A program made the translations under genes and the position numbers. From NCBI RefSeq assembly GCF_002210345.1, contig NZ_MWQI01000009.1, forward strand, positions 1 through 64,000: 64,000 nucleotides of DNA, given 5' to 3'. The notes under the pieces are model-generated. The model was not told where the DNA came from. It did no database searches and worked only from the letters and a program-made list of their open reading frames with translations. This stretch comes from Fibrobacter sp. UWB4 (GTDB lineage: Bacteria > Fibrobacterota > Fibrobacteria > Fibrobacterales > Fibrobacteraceae). Positions 16,933 to 25,402 of this stretch are shown piece by piece (the first letter of the stretch is position 1; the number at the start of each line of letters is the position of its first letter).

Positions 16933-18402
16933 CTAGAACTGTGTGATAAATTCCCAACCGGTTTTGGTTGTCCACACTTCGCCGTCTTCGCGGGGGTTAT
17001 ATGTGTGCTCGCCCTTGAACGTGCACCACTTCACGGGGAAGCGCGGATCGACGGTCTTGTAATCATAGCACACGTGCTTGCCGCTGCCGGTGTATTCTTC
17101 GGCCACTTCGCTTCTGGCGTCGGTGAAGTTTCCGTCGTCATCGGGCTTGCCGTTGTTCTTGAGGATCCTATCGCGGGCGCTGCGTCCGAGCTTTGGTGTA
17201 CACAGGTTGTCTTCCATGCCGACCGTTCCCATCCATGCGATGGGTAAGCCTTTGTTTTTCGGCATGTAGATTACCTGGTCCATGGTCGCGAATACCACCA
17301 CGCCACGCAAACGGTGCTGGAAATCCTGGGCAAGTGCGTTGCTGAACATAGCGCCAAAGCTGAACCCGATAGAGAAAACGCGCGATGTATCGACGCAGAG
17401 GTTTTCGTTCAGGTAGGTGAGGAGTTCGTCAAAGAAGAGGTGGTCTTTGTCGTCTCCGCAACGCCATGGATTTTCTTTGCCGTTTTCATCCGTGTATCCG
17501 TGCGGTGCCACGAAGATGGTGTTTTCCTTGGCTCCCTCCTGGTTGCGGAATCCGTAATAAGCCTCTCTCGTTGCCACGTTTTTGGCGGAACCGCCCATGT
17601 AGTGCATACCGAATACAAGACGGTAGGGCTTGTTCTTGTTGTAATTTTCGGGCATGGTGAGGTAAATCTCGTGTTCGATGCCGCCACCCGTGAATTTGAA
17701 GTAGTCCTTTAACGTGTTGTCTTTGCCGCAGCCCTTGCTTGGCGTGGGCCTGTTGCCAATGGCATAGCCGAATGCATAAGTCCGCTCGTTGGATGTCTTT
17801 AGGAGTCTCAGTGTTATGGTTGTGTCGAGATTGGAGAGGGCGACGTTTAATGTATCGAACCCGGGCGCCGTGACGCGCAGCGAGTCTCCTTCGCTGGGTT
17901 TTAGCAATGCCTTGTGGCCTCGGTTTTCGCGGATGGCGCTGTTGAACTGTTTGCCGTTTGCGGTGAATTGCACTGTCTTGACGGCGCTACCGACACGGAT
18001 TTTTGCAAAATAGGAACCTTGGGTGGTGACGCCTTGTCTCAAGTCCACCTGCCCTGAACCGAGCAGTTCCTGTCGAAGGACTTGATTCCCTGTCGCATCG
18101 AAGATGCTTACTTGCACGGGAGTGTTGCTGCTCTGTGCATAACGTAGCACACCATCGCTGACGCTGATGTGTCCGGGCGTGAAATTGCCGGGACGCAAGG
18201 ATACTTCTTCATCTTCGTGGATGGAAAACTTGCCGTCTTTATCCGTTTGGGCGGAGTCTCCCTTGACGATGAGTTTTACGAGCGCACCTGAAACTAGATT
18301 CCCGGATTCGTCAAAGACTGTTCCGTTTAGCGTGAATGCGGATGCCGTTGTAAGTGCTGATGCCAGCACGAAGGGTAGAGTGAAGGCTACGGATTTTTTC
18401 AT
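16933..18402 (-). CDS. Secreted CE1-type esterase, paralog 2
   Basis: 489 aa, the closest relative in the window of the plus-strand esterase at 4576: both share the FAFGYAIGN/YAFGYAIGN...PTPSKGCGKDNTLK linker and both end in GWEFITQF. Layout: signal peptide (1-22), carboxypeptidase-regulatory-like domain (YTLNGT-type start FTLNGTVFDESG), T9SS-sorting-like module (VQVSIFDATGNQVLRQEL), then alpha/beta-hydrolase with FGMHYMGGS, nucleophile elbow GFSFGAM and a C-terminal His. The His motif differs from its paralogs (KGEHTYN instead of GGHQW) but keeps the His. It lies last in a four-gene minus-strand tandem array. GAGGAG precedes the ATG. Confidence 0.85.
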   Translation of the reverse strand: MKKSVAFTLPFVLASALTTASAFTLNGTVFDESGNLVSGALVKLIVKGDSAQTDKDGKFSIHEDEEVSLRPGNFTPGHISVSDGVLRYAQSSNTPVQVSIFDATGNQVLRQELLGSGQVDLRQGVTTQGSYFAKIRVGSAVKTVQFTANGKQFNSAIRENRGHKALLKPSEGDSLRVTAPGFDTLNVALSNLDTTITLRLLKTSNERTYAFGYAIGNRPTPSKGCGKDNTLKDYFKFTGGGIEHEIYLTMPENYNKNKPYRLVFGMHYMGGSAKNVATREAYYGFRNQEGAKENTIFVAPHGYTDENGKENPWRCGDDKDHLFFDELLTYLNENLCVDTSRVFSIGFSFGAMFSNALAQDFQHRLRGVVVFATMDQVIYMPKNKGLPIAWMGTVGMEDNLCTPKLGRSARDRILKNNGKPDDDGNFTDARSEVAEEYTGSGKHVCYDYKTVDPRFPVKWCTFKGEHTYNPREDGEVWTTKTGWEFITQF

Positions 18403-18483
18403 GATTCAAACACACTCCTCTTATCTTTAATATAATCTAATTTCCGTAAGAATAAAATATGTAATGATGTTAAAATTTGTTCG

Positions 18484-18512
18484 AAAAAGGGTTCGCCATT
18501 TCCGGCGAACCC
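18484..18512 (-). terminator. Terminator of esterase paralog 3
   Basis: Read on the minus strand, GGGTTCGCC and GGCGAACCC form a perfect 9-bp stem around a 6-nt loop, followed by five T. It lies just downstream of the gene ending at 18542. Confidence 0.85.
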
Positions 18513-18541
18513 ATGAACGTTTAGAGAGTGTGTAGAAATTT

Positions 18542-20080
18542 CTAGAACTGTTCGAAGAACTTGTGGACTTCTTCGGGGACCCATGTCTGTTCCCAGTTCC
18601 AACCCACGCCCATGTTGCCGGTGTCGTGGGCTGTCCACTGGTGGTCTCCCGGCCAGCAGCACCACTTGACTGGGAAGCGTTCGTCAACAGTCGTGAAGTC
18701 GTAGCAGACGTGCCCGGTTTTGCCGCTTACTTCCTTTGGCTTTTCGGCGCTTGCATCGGTGAAGTCTCCGTTTGCGTCGGCCTTGCCGTTACGCTTGAGG
18801 ATTCTCGGGAGGGCGCTGTTCTTCGCGCGGTTGTAATCACAGCGGCCATCGTTCACACCATGAACGTTCATCCAGGCAATCGGCAAGTTCTTCATGTTGT
18901 TGCCTTCGGGGAGCCAGATGTTATAATCGGCCACGGCGTAGGTGGCAGCGGCACGTACGCGGGTCTGCATGTCCTGCATCAAGGAATAGCTGAACATGGC
19001 GCCATAGCTGAAGCCCGTAATGAACACGCGGCTCGTGTCAATGCAATAGTTTTCGTTCAGAGTCGTGAGCGTCTGGGCGAAGAAATCGTGGTCGCTCTGA
19101 CCCTTGTTCCATAGGCCACCGATTGCATCGAGTGAAACAAAGATGTAGTCGCCGTTCTTGTCGAGCACTTGCTGGCCGTAATACGGCGTGGGGTGGTCAT
19201 AATCGGCGCTGTGGTGCACAAAGTCTTCGCCGGTGCTACCGTAGCAGTGCAATGCAAACAGAACCTTGTGCGGTTTTGTGTTGTCGTAGTTCTTGGGCAA
19301 GGTGATAAAGTATTTGCGGCTGTCGCTGCCTACCTGGATCTGGAACTGGTCGCCATTTTCGACGCTCTTGACCTTTTGCAACTTGGAGTTGCTGCCGCAG
19401 CCCTTACTCGGGGTGGGCTTGTTGCCGAGGGCATAGCCGAATTTGAACGTCGGTTCAGGAGGGATGGTCTTTGCGAGTTTCACATCGAGTGTCGTGTCGA
19501 GCGTTCCCAGTGGCACGGTGAGCGTGTCAAAGCCATCGAGTGTAAAGCGGAGCGCTTCGCCTTGGGCGGCGTCTTTCATGAGAGCGCCGTTGCTTGCCTG
19601 GGCGCCCAGCGTCTGGCTGTAGTTGCCATCGGTTGTGAACTTGATGTTTTGCTTGGCGTTACCGACGGAGACCTGTGCAAAGTACGTGCCGCGGGCTTCG
19701 AGACCTTTGCTCAAGTCATAAGTGCCAGAACCCTGCAAAGTCTTCTTGAAGACCTGGTTGCCGAGCGAATTGTAAATCTTTACCTGGACAGGCGATGTGC
19801 TGCTCTGGGAGTAAGAGAGTATGCCGTTGTTGATACTGATGTACCCGACGGAATTTCTGAAGGCCGTTTTAATGCCCACGTCTTCGTCTTCGTGGATGGT
19901 GAATTTGCCCTTGTCGTCGGTTGTGGCGGTCTTGCCTTCTTTGAGTAAGTTGACCGAGACCCCTTTTAGGGCCTTGCCTTCATCGTCGGAAACTGTTCCT
20001 GTGATTGTGTATGCCGACGCGATTCCGCAGAACGCCAAAAGGCTTGCTACCGTGAAAAGCTTAGGTGATTTGAAACTCAT
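18542..20080 (-). CDS. Secreted CE1-type esterase, paralog 3
   Basis: 512 aa. Signal peptide (MSFKSPKLFTVASLLAFCGI, cleavage after ASA), regulatory-like domain (YTITGTVSDDEGKALKG), T9SS-sorting-like module (VQVKIYNSLGNQVFKKTL), linker with PTPSKGCGSNSKL, then the hydrolase with FALHCYGSTGED, elbow GFSYGAMFSYS and PGDHQWTAHD. The elbow has Tyr (GFSYG) where the sister genes have Phe. Its signal peptide and N-terminal modules are nearly identical to those of the gene at 20443. AAAGGAGTCAAC before the ATG at 20080 sets the start; the frame continues 6 codons upstream. Confidence 0.85.
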   Translation of the reverse strand: MSFKSPKLFTVASLLAFCGIASAYTITGTVSDDEGKALKGVSVNLLKEGKTATTDDKGKFTIHEDEDVGIKTAFRNSVGYISINNGILSYSQSSTSPVQVKIYNSLGNQVFKKTLQGSGTYDLSKGLEARGTYFAQVSVGNAKQNIKFTTDGNYSQTLGAQASNGALMKDAAQGEALRFTLDGFDTLTVPLGTLDTTLDVKLAKTIPPEPTFKFGYALGNKPTPSKGCGSNSKLQKVKSVENGDQFQIQVGSDSRKYFITLPKNYDNTKPHKVLFALHCYGSTGEDFVHHSADYDHPTPYYGQQVLDKNGDYIFVSLDAIGGLWNKGQSDHDFFAQTLTTLNENYCIDTSRVFITGFSYGAMFSYSLMQDMQTRVRAAATYAVADYNIWLPEGNNMKNLPIAWMNVHGVNDGRCDYNRAKNSALPRILKRNGKADANGDFTDASAEKPKEVSGKTGHVCYDFTTVDERFPVKWCCWPGDHQWTAHDTGNMGVGWNWEQTWVPEEVHKFFEQF

Positions 20081-20157
20081 GTTGACTCCTTTTACCAAAA
20101 ACTCCTAATGTGCACACCTCCATATAAATGAATCTAATTTCGAATGCAATTAAAATT

Positions 20158-20445
20158 ACATGGCGAGACTTTGTGCCTGTTGACGAATTGTCTATAAAAA
20201 GATATTTACAGTAAAGAGATGAATATGCCGCTATTCTGAGTTAATTTTGATTGGGATTGTCGTCATTCTCATTGAAACGAAGAATCCAGTGAGGTCTAGA
20301 AAGTTACGACAAGAAATTACTGGATCCTTCAGGCTTTTACCCCTCAGGATAACGGGCGTGAGTGGCGTTAGGATGATGGTACAAAAAAAGCGGTCCCTGG
20401 GGAGGAACCGCTTTTGGTAGAGAGCTGATTTATGAAACTTTATTA
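20158..20445. repeat. Duplicated intergenic block, copy 1
   Basis: About 288 bp almost identical to 22080-22367. It contains the upstream region of the 18542-20080 gene, one full copy of the dispersed inverted repeat (20261-20355) and the terminator of the next gene. It marks the 1.9-kb unit that was duplicated in this array. Confidence 0.8.
20383..20415 (-). terminator. Terminator of esterase paralog 4
   Basis: Minus-strand stem AAGCGGT / ACCGCTT around a GC-rich loop, followed by seven T on that strand. Confidence 0.75.
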
Positions 20446-21999
20446 GAACTGTTCGAAGAACTTGTGAACTTCTTCGGGGACCCAGGTTTCCTGCCAGCCG
20501 GCACCGACACTCATGCTGCCGTTGTCGTGTGCGGTCCACTGGTGTCCACCCGGCCAGCTGCACCACTTGACCGGGAAGCGTTCGTCGACGGTCGTGAAGT
20601 CGTAGCAGACGTGTCCGGTATTGCCGTTGTTTTCCTTGGGCTTTTCGGCACTTGCATCGGTGAACTTTCCGTTGGCGTCGGCCTTGCCGTTACGCTTGAG
20701 GATTCGCGGAAGGGCGCTGTTCTTGGCGCGGTCGTAGTTGCACATACCGTCGTTCTTGCCGTGTACGGCCATCCAGGCGATCGGCAGATCCTTTGCATCA
20801 TAGCGGCCTGGATTTGCAGATGCTGCGGGCAGCCAAATGTTATAGTCGGCAGTGGCGTAGACGGCTACAGCGCGGAGTCTTTCCTGCATGTCCTGGGCGA
20901 GAGAGTTCGTGAACATGGCGCCAAAGCTGAAGCCTGTTGCAAACACGCGGGTCGTGTCGATGCAGTAGTTGTCGAACATCGTCGTGATCATTTCGTCAAC
21001 GAACTGGTGGTCTTCCTTGCCGTTCCATGTACCGTTGTCGTTACCCTGCGGAGCAATGAAGATGTAGTTGCCCTCGGTATCCAGTTTCTGCTGGCCATAG
21101 TACGGAGTCGGATGGTCATAGTCCGGACTGTGGTGTACGAAGTCTTCGGCTTTAGAACCCATGCAGTGGTTTGCGATGAGGAGCTTGTGGGCCTTGGTAT
21201 TGTCGTAGTTCTTCGGCAAGGTGATGAAGAATGTGCGGTTCTTGCCGCCGACATTGATTTGGAATTGCTCGCCATTTTCGACTTTTTTGCTGGACTTCAA
21301 GGTAGAAGTTGTGCCGCAACCTTTACTCTTGCGAGGATCATTTTTCAAGGCGTAGCCAAAGGAGAACGTCGGTTCAGGAGGGATGGTCTTTGCGAGTTTT
21401 ACATCGAGTGTCGTGTCAAGCGTATTGAGGGCGATGGAGAGTGTGTCGTAGCCATCGAGGACAAAACGGATGGCTTCGCCTTCGGCGGCGTCCTTCATGA
21501 GTGCGCTGTTGCTTGCCTGGGCGCCGAGCGTCTGGCTGTAGTTGCCATCGGTTGTGAACTTGATGTTTTGCTTGGCGTTACCGACGGAGACCTGTGCAAA
21601 GTACGTGCCGCGGGCTTCGAGACCTTTGCTCAAGTCGTAAGTGCCGGATCCATGCAAGGTCTTCTTGAAAACCTGGTTGCCGAGCGAGTTGTAAATCTTT
21701 ACCTGGACAGGCGATGTGCTGCTCTGGGAGTAGGAGAGTATGCCGTTGTTGATGCTGATGTAGCCAACAGAGTTCTTGTATGCCGGGTGGATGCCTATGT
21801 TTTCGTCTTCATGGATGGTGAATTTGCCCTTGTCATCGGTCTTTGCAGTCTTGCCTTCCTTGAGCAAGCTTACATCAACGTCCTTGAGGGCCTTGCCCTG
21901 ATCGTCAGAAACGGTTCCTGTAATTGTGTATGCCGACGCGATTCCGCAGAACGCCAAAAGACTTGCTGCCGTGAAAAGCTTAGGTGATTTGAATTTCAT
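20443..21999 (-). CDS. Secreted CE1-type esterase, paralog 4
   Basis: 518 aa with the same layout as its neighbours: signal peptide (MKFKSPKLFTAASLLAFCGI), YTITGTVSDDQGKALKD domain, VQVKIYNSLGNQVFKKTL module, then hydrolase with IANHCMGSKAED, FIAPQGND, elbow GFSFGAMFTNS and PGGHQWTAHD, ending KFFEQF. It carries KNDPRKSKGCG where most paralogs have NKPTPSKGCG. Its first half is nearly identical to the gene at 22365 and its signal peptide to the gene at 18542, so it is a mosaic. AAAGGAGTAAAC precedes the ATG at 21999. Confidence 0.85.
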   Translation of the reverse strand: MKFKSPKLFTAASLLAFCGIASAYTITGTVSDDQGKALKDVDVSLLKEGKTAKTDDKGKFTIHEDENIGIHPAYKNSVGYISINNGILSYSQSSTSPVQVKIYNSLGNQVFKKTLHGSGTYDLSKGLEARGTYFAQVSVGNAKQNIKFTTDGNYSQTLGAQASNSALMKDAAEGEAIRFVLDGYDTLSIALNTLDTTLDVKLAKTIPPEPTFSFGYALKNDPRKSKGCGTTSTLKSSKKVENGEQFQINVGGKNRTFFITLPKNYDNTKAHKLLIANHCMGSKAEDFVHHSPDYDHPTPYYGQQKLDTEGNYIFIAPQGNDNGTWNGKEDHQFVDEMITTMFDNYCIDTTRVFATGFSFGAMFTNSLAQDMQERLRAVAVYATADYNIWLPAASANPGRYDAKDLPIAWMAVHGKNDGMCNYDRAKNSALPRILKRNGKADANGKFTDASAEKPKENNGNTGHVCYDFTTVDERFPVKWCSWPGGHQWTAHDNGSMSVGAGWQETWVPEEVHKFFEQF

Positions 22000-22079
22000 G
22001 TTTACTCCTTTTACCAAAACTCCTAATTGAACACACCTCTATATATGCGAATCTATTTTCGAATGGGGTTGAAATTACA

Positions 22080-22367
22080 CGGCGAGATTTTATGTCTGTT
22101 GATGAATTGTCTATAAAAAGATATTTACAGTAAAGAGATGAACGTGCCTCTATTCTGAGGTCATTTTGATTGGGGATTGTCGTCATTCTGAGTGAAACGA
22201 AGAATCCTGTGAAGTCTAGAAAGTTACGACAAAAAATTACTGGATCCTTCGGGCTTTTACCCCTCAGGATGACGGGCGTGAGTGGCGTTAGGATGACGGT
22301 ACAAAAAAAACGGTCCCTGGGGGAGGAACCGCTTTTTGGTAGAGAGCTGATTTATGAAACTTGATTA
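22080..22367. repeat. Duplicated intergenic block, copy 2
   Basis: Near-identical partner of 20158-20445, with the dispersed inverted repeat at 22181-22275. The terminator arm has lost one G-C pair relative to copy 1 (AACGGT instead of AAGCGGT). Confidence 0.8.
22303..22337 (-). terminator. Terminator of esterase paralog 5
   Basis: Same element as at 20383 but with a weakened stem (CGGT / ACCG) and eight T on the minus strand. Confidence 0.6.
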
Positions 22368-23882
22368 GAACTGTTCGAAGAACTTGTGAACTTCCTGAGG
22401 TACCCAGGTGTTCTGCCAGTTGCCGTTGTCGTAGGCGGTCCACTGGTGCTGACCGTTCCAGCTGCAGAATTTGACCGGGAAGCGTTCGTCGACGGTAGTG
22501 AAATCATAGCAGAGGTGTCCGCTGCCACCGACTTCCTTCGGCTTTTCTGCGCTGGCGTCGGTGAAGTTGCCATCTGCATCGGCCTTGCCGTTGTTCTTGA
22601 GGATGCGCTTCAGTGCACTGTCACGTGCGCGGTTGTACTGGCAGGTGCCGTCATTCTTGCCGTGCACTGCCATCCAGGCGATGGGCAAGCCCTTGTTCTG
22701 CGGCAAGTAGATGTTGTAGTCGGCGGTTGCATAGACAGCGACTGCGCGCAGGCGGTCTTGCATATCCTGGGCCATGGAGTTCGTGACCATGGCGCCGAAG
22801 CTGAAGCCCGTCATGAACACGCGGCTGGTGTCAATGCAGTAGTTTTCTTCGAGAGTCGTAAGCAACTGGTTGATGAACTTGTGGTCCTTGTCGCTAGATA
22901 CGCTCCACGGCATACCGTCGGTATCGCCACGCGGAGAAACGAAGATATAGTTGCCTTCGGTGTCGAGTTTCTGCTGGCCGTAGTACGGACTCGGATGGTC
23001 CTGGTCCGCATTGTGGTGGACGAAGTCTTCGGCGTTAGAGCCCATGCAGTGCATGGCGAAGAGCAACTTGTAAGGTTTCTTGTTGTCGTAGTTCTTCGGT
23101 AGCGTGATGAAGTATTCGCGGTTGTCGCTACCGACTCTCATTTCGAAGCGGTCGCCGTTTTCGACGCTCTTGGTCTTCTGCAGCTTTGACGTCGTGCCGC
23201 AGCCCTTACTCGGGGTCGGCTTGTTGCCGAGGGCATAGCCGAATTTGAATGTCGGTTCGGGAGGAACCGTCTTCGTAAGCTTCACGTTGAGGATCGTGTC
23301 AAGCGTATTGAGGGCGATGGAGAGCGTGTCGTAGCCATCGAGGACAAAGCGGATGGCTTCGCCTTCTGCGGCGTCTTTCATGAGTGCGCTGTTGCTTGCC
23401 TGGGCGCCGAGCGTCTGGCTGTAGCTGCCATCGGTTGTGAACTTGATGTTTTGCTTGGCGTTACCGACGGAGACCTGTGCAAAGTACGTGCCGCGGGCTT
23501 CGAGACCTTTGCTCAAGTCGTAAGTGCCGGATCCATGCAAGGTCTTCTTGAAAACCTGGTTGCCGAGCGAGTTGTAAATCTTTACCTGGACAGGCGATGT
23601 GCTGCTCTGGGAGTAGGAGAGGATACCGTTGTTGATGCTGATGTAGCCGACGGAGTTCTTGTATGCCGGGTGGATGCCCACGTTTTCGTCTTCGTGGATG
23701 GTGAACTTACCTTCGTCATCGGTCTTTGCGGTCTTGCCTTCCTTGAGCAAGCTTACATCGACGTCCTTGATTGCCTTGCCCTGGTCGTCGGAGACTTTTC
23801 CGCTAATCGTGTAGGCGAATGATGTGGAACATAATGCCGCAACGCATGCTGCGGTAACAAACGAAAGACGTTTTGCTTTCAT
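22365..23882 (-). CDS. Secreted CE1-type esterase, paralog 5
   Basis: 505 aa. The signal peptide differs from the two downstream paralogs (MKAKRLSFVTAACVAALCST, cleavage near SFA). The regulatory-like and sorting-like modules (about 24-165) match the gene at 20443 almost residue for residue, while the hydrolase has its own features (FAMHCMGSNAED, FVSPRGDTDGMPW, GFSFGAMVTNS, NGQHQWTAYD). AAAAAGGAG precedes the ATG at 23882. As the most upstream gene of the array it probably carries the best promoter; its upstream region differs from those of the duplicated copies. Confidence 0.85.
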   Translation of the reverse strand: MKAKRLSFVTAACVAALCSTSFAYTISGKVSDDQGKAIKDVDVSLLKEGKTAKTDDEGKFTIHEDENVGIHPAYKNSVGYISINNGILSYSQSSTSPVQVKIYNSLGNQVFKKTLHGSGTYDLSKGLEARGTYFAQVSVGNAKQNIKFTTDGSYSQTLGAQASNSALMKDAAEGEAIRFVLDGYDTLSIALNTLDTILNVKLTKTVPPEPTFKFGYALGNKPTPSKGCGTTSKLQKTKSVENGDRFEMRVGSDNREYFITLPKNYDNKKPYKLLFAMHCMGSNAEDFVHHNADQDHPSPYYGQQKLDTEGNYIFVSPRGDTDGMPWSVSSDKDHKFINQLLTTLEENYCIDTSRVFMTGFSFGAMVTNSMAQDMQDRLRAVAVYATADYNIYLPQNKGLPIAWMAVHGKNDGTCQYNRARDSALKRILKNNGKADADGNFTDASAEKPKEVGGSGHLCYDFTTVDERFPVKFCSWNGQHQWTAYDNGNWQNTWVPQEVHKFFEQF

Positions 23883-24102
23883 CGAACACTCCTTTTTAAA
23901 ATCCAAAAAATTCTCTTTGGACTCCCATACCCAAGGTAAATTTACTCTTTCGAGTGAAAGACTTTACGAATGTAAATATATTGTTATGGACAATTTGTCA
24001 ATGACTTGTGGTGAAATTTTGCTTTTGTGAGAAAATTGTAAACTTATACTCGGCTCAAGTATGGATCCTCCTAACGGAGGATGACCATTGACTAATAGCT
24101 AG

Positions 24103-24110
24103 TAACTTTG
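24103..24110 (+). promoter_or_regulatory. TAnnTTTG promoter box of the NYN-LOTUS gene
   Basis: TAACTTTG, 24 nt before the ATG at 24135. A hairpin (ATCCTCC / GGAGGAT, 24064-24082) lies just upstream. Confidence 0.35.
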
Positions 24111-24134
24111 CAAATCCTTTGCTATTATTAGCGC

Positions 24135-25289
24135 ATGAACCACATTGCAATTTTTATCGACGCAGAAAACCTGACCAACTGGGTCAAGAATAACGGTGTA
24201 CAGTCGCTCATGGACGAGCTTTTGCCGCTGGGGCAGATTGTCGTGCGCAAGGCGTATGGCAAATGGTCCACGCCGCAGCTGATCCCGTTACAGTCTGCGC
24301 TCAATGAAAATGGCTTTGAACTCGTGCACACGTTCCACCCGGTGAGCGGCAAGAATTCGACGGACATCAAGATGACGGTCGATACGATGGAAGTGGCGCT
24401 CGATTCCCAGGTGCAGTGGATTGTGCTTGCCACGGGTGATTCCGACTTTTCGCCGCTTTTCCGCAAGCTGCGTGAACAGGGCAAGGAAGTGATTGGCGTT
24501 GGACCCAAGTCCCCGCTGAGCGAATGCGTCAAGAATTCCTGCTCCCGCTACATTTACACAGACGATGCGACTGCTGCAGATGAAGATTCCGGCGATGAAG
24601 TCGCCGATGCAAAGGAGCGCGCAAACCTGATTGTTTCCGAGAAAATCGATTCCATGGAAATGCTCCGTAGCGTATTGCAAAAGGAAGATGGACCGATTGC
24701 ACTTGCGGCGATCAAGCCCAAAATGCTCGGTCTCGATAACGCGTTTAATGAGAAGCGCCTCGGTTTCAAGACGTTCAAGGATTTCGTGAAGTCCGCTGAC
24801 TTTGTGCAAATGACGGATGTGGGCGGCGGCTCTTACATGGTCGCACTCGCCGAGCAGAAAGTCGCTGTCGAAGAAGATGCGCAGATGGTTTTAGCAAAGG
24901 CGCTCAAGCGCAAGGGCTGGGACATGTTCCCGCGCAACATGCTCAAGAAGATTTATGCCGAAGCTTGCGACCTTACTTCGTTTGTTCCGATGAACAAGCA
25001 GGACTTGGTTCAGGAAATTGTTGCAAAGAACATTGCGGGTACGACGAGCAGCATTATCAACCGTGCACTGAGCACGTTCTTCAAGGCGAAACTCGTGACC
25101 ATCAGCGGTGGCGATGACAAGCTCTGGACGGTCACCGAGACGAATCAGTACTGGAAAGAGATTGACAAGGCGATGCTCGACAGGCTCCGCGTGAGCCTCA
25201 AGGAGACTGGCCAGAAAGTCCCCAAGAAAGATATCGTCGCTATTTTGTACGGAAAGTACGCCGACGGCGAAGCCGAGAAGCTTGTTTAG
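24135..25289 (+). CDS. NYN-domain (LabA/PIN-like) protein with OST-HTH/LOTUS domain
   Basis: 384 aa. Residues about 1-145 are a NYN domain of the PIN nuclease superfamily: [11 protein letters not shown] (first acidic residues), [15 protein letters not shown] (second Asp) and [20 protein letters not shown] (third acidic cluster), so the metal site is complete and RNase activity is likely. Residues about 170-245 are an OST-HTH/LOTUS domain ([38 protein letters not shown]), which binds RNA (or G-quadruplex RNA) in known cases. A second helical domain (about 255-384) is probably a further winged-helix repeat. The combination resembles eukaryotic Limkain/MARF1 regulators and some bacterial NYN proteins. 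No signal peptide; stands alone. Confidence 0.88.
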   Translation: MNHIAIFIDAENLTNWVKNNGVQSLMDELLPLGQIVVRKAYGKWSTPQLIPLQSALNENGFELVHTFHPVSGKNSTDIKMTVDTMEVALDSQVQWIVLATGDSDFSPLFRKLREQGKEVIGVGPKSPLSECVKNSCSRYIYTDDATAADEDSGDEVADAKERANLIVSEKIDSMEMLRSVLQKEDGPIALAAIKPKMLGLDNAFNEKRLGFKTFKDFVKSADFVQMTDVGGGSYMVALAEQKVAVEEDAQMVLAKALKRKGWDMFPRNMLKKIYAEACDLTSFVPMNKQDLVQEIVAKNIAGTTSSIINRALSTFFKAKLVTISGGDDKLWTVTETNQYWKEIDKAMLDRLRVSLKETGQKVPKKDIVAILYGKYADGEAEKLV

Positions 25290-25300
25290 CGGCTACGCTT

Positions 25301-25392
25301 CGTCGTTCTGAGTGCAACGAAGATACCAGTTATATCTTGTTCTACATACCAGAAATGACTGGATTCTTCCGCCTTCGGCGTCAGAATGACGG
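25301..25392. repeat. Dispersed inverted repeat, full copy
   Basis: Left half CGTCGTTCTGAGTGCAACGA ... CCAGT and right half ACTGGATTCTTC ... GTCAGAATGACG are inverted copies around about 30 bp. It lies between the convergent NYN and TolC-like genes. Confidence 0.7.
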
Positions 25393-25402
25393 TTGCGATA
25401 GT

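Noticed and set aside
20464-21987. 507-aa plus-strand frame opposite esterase paralog 4
   Set aside because: Mirrors similar shadow frames over the other esterase copies; it follows codon structure of the real gene and has no own features.
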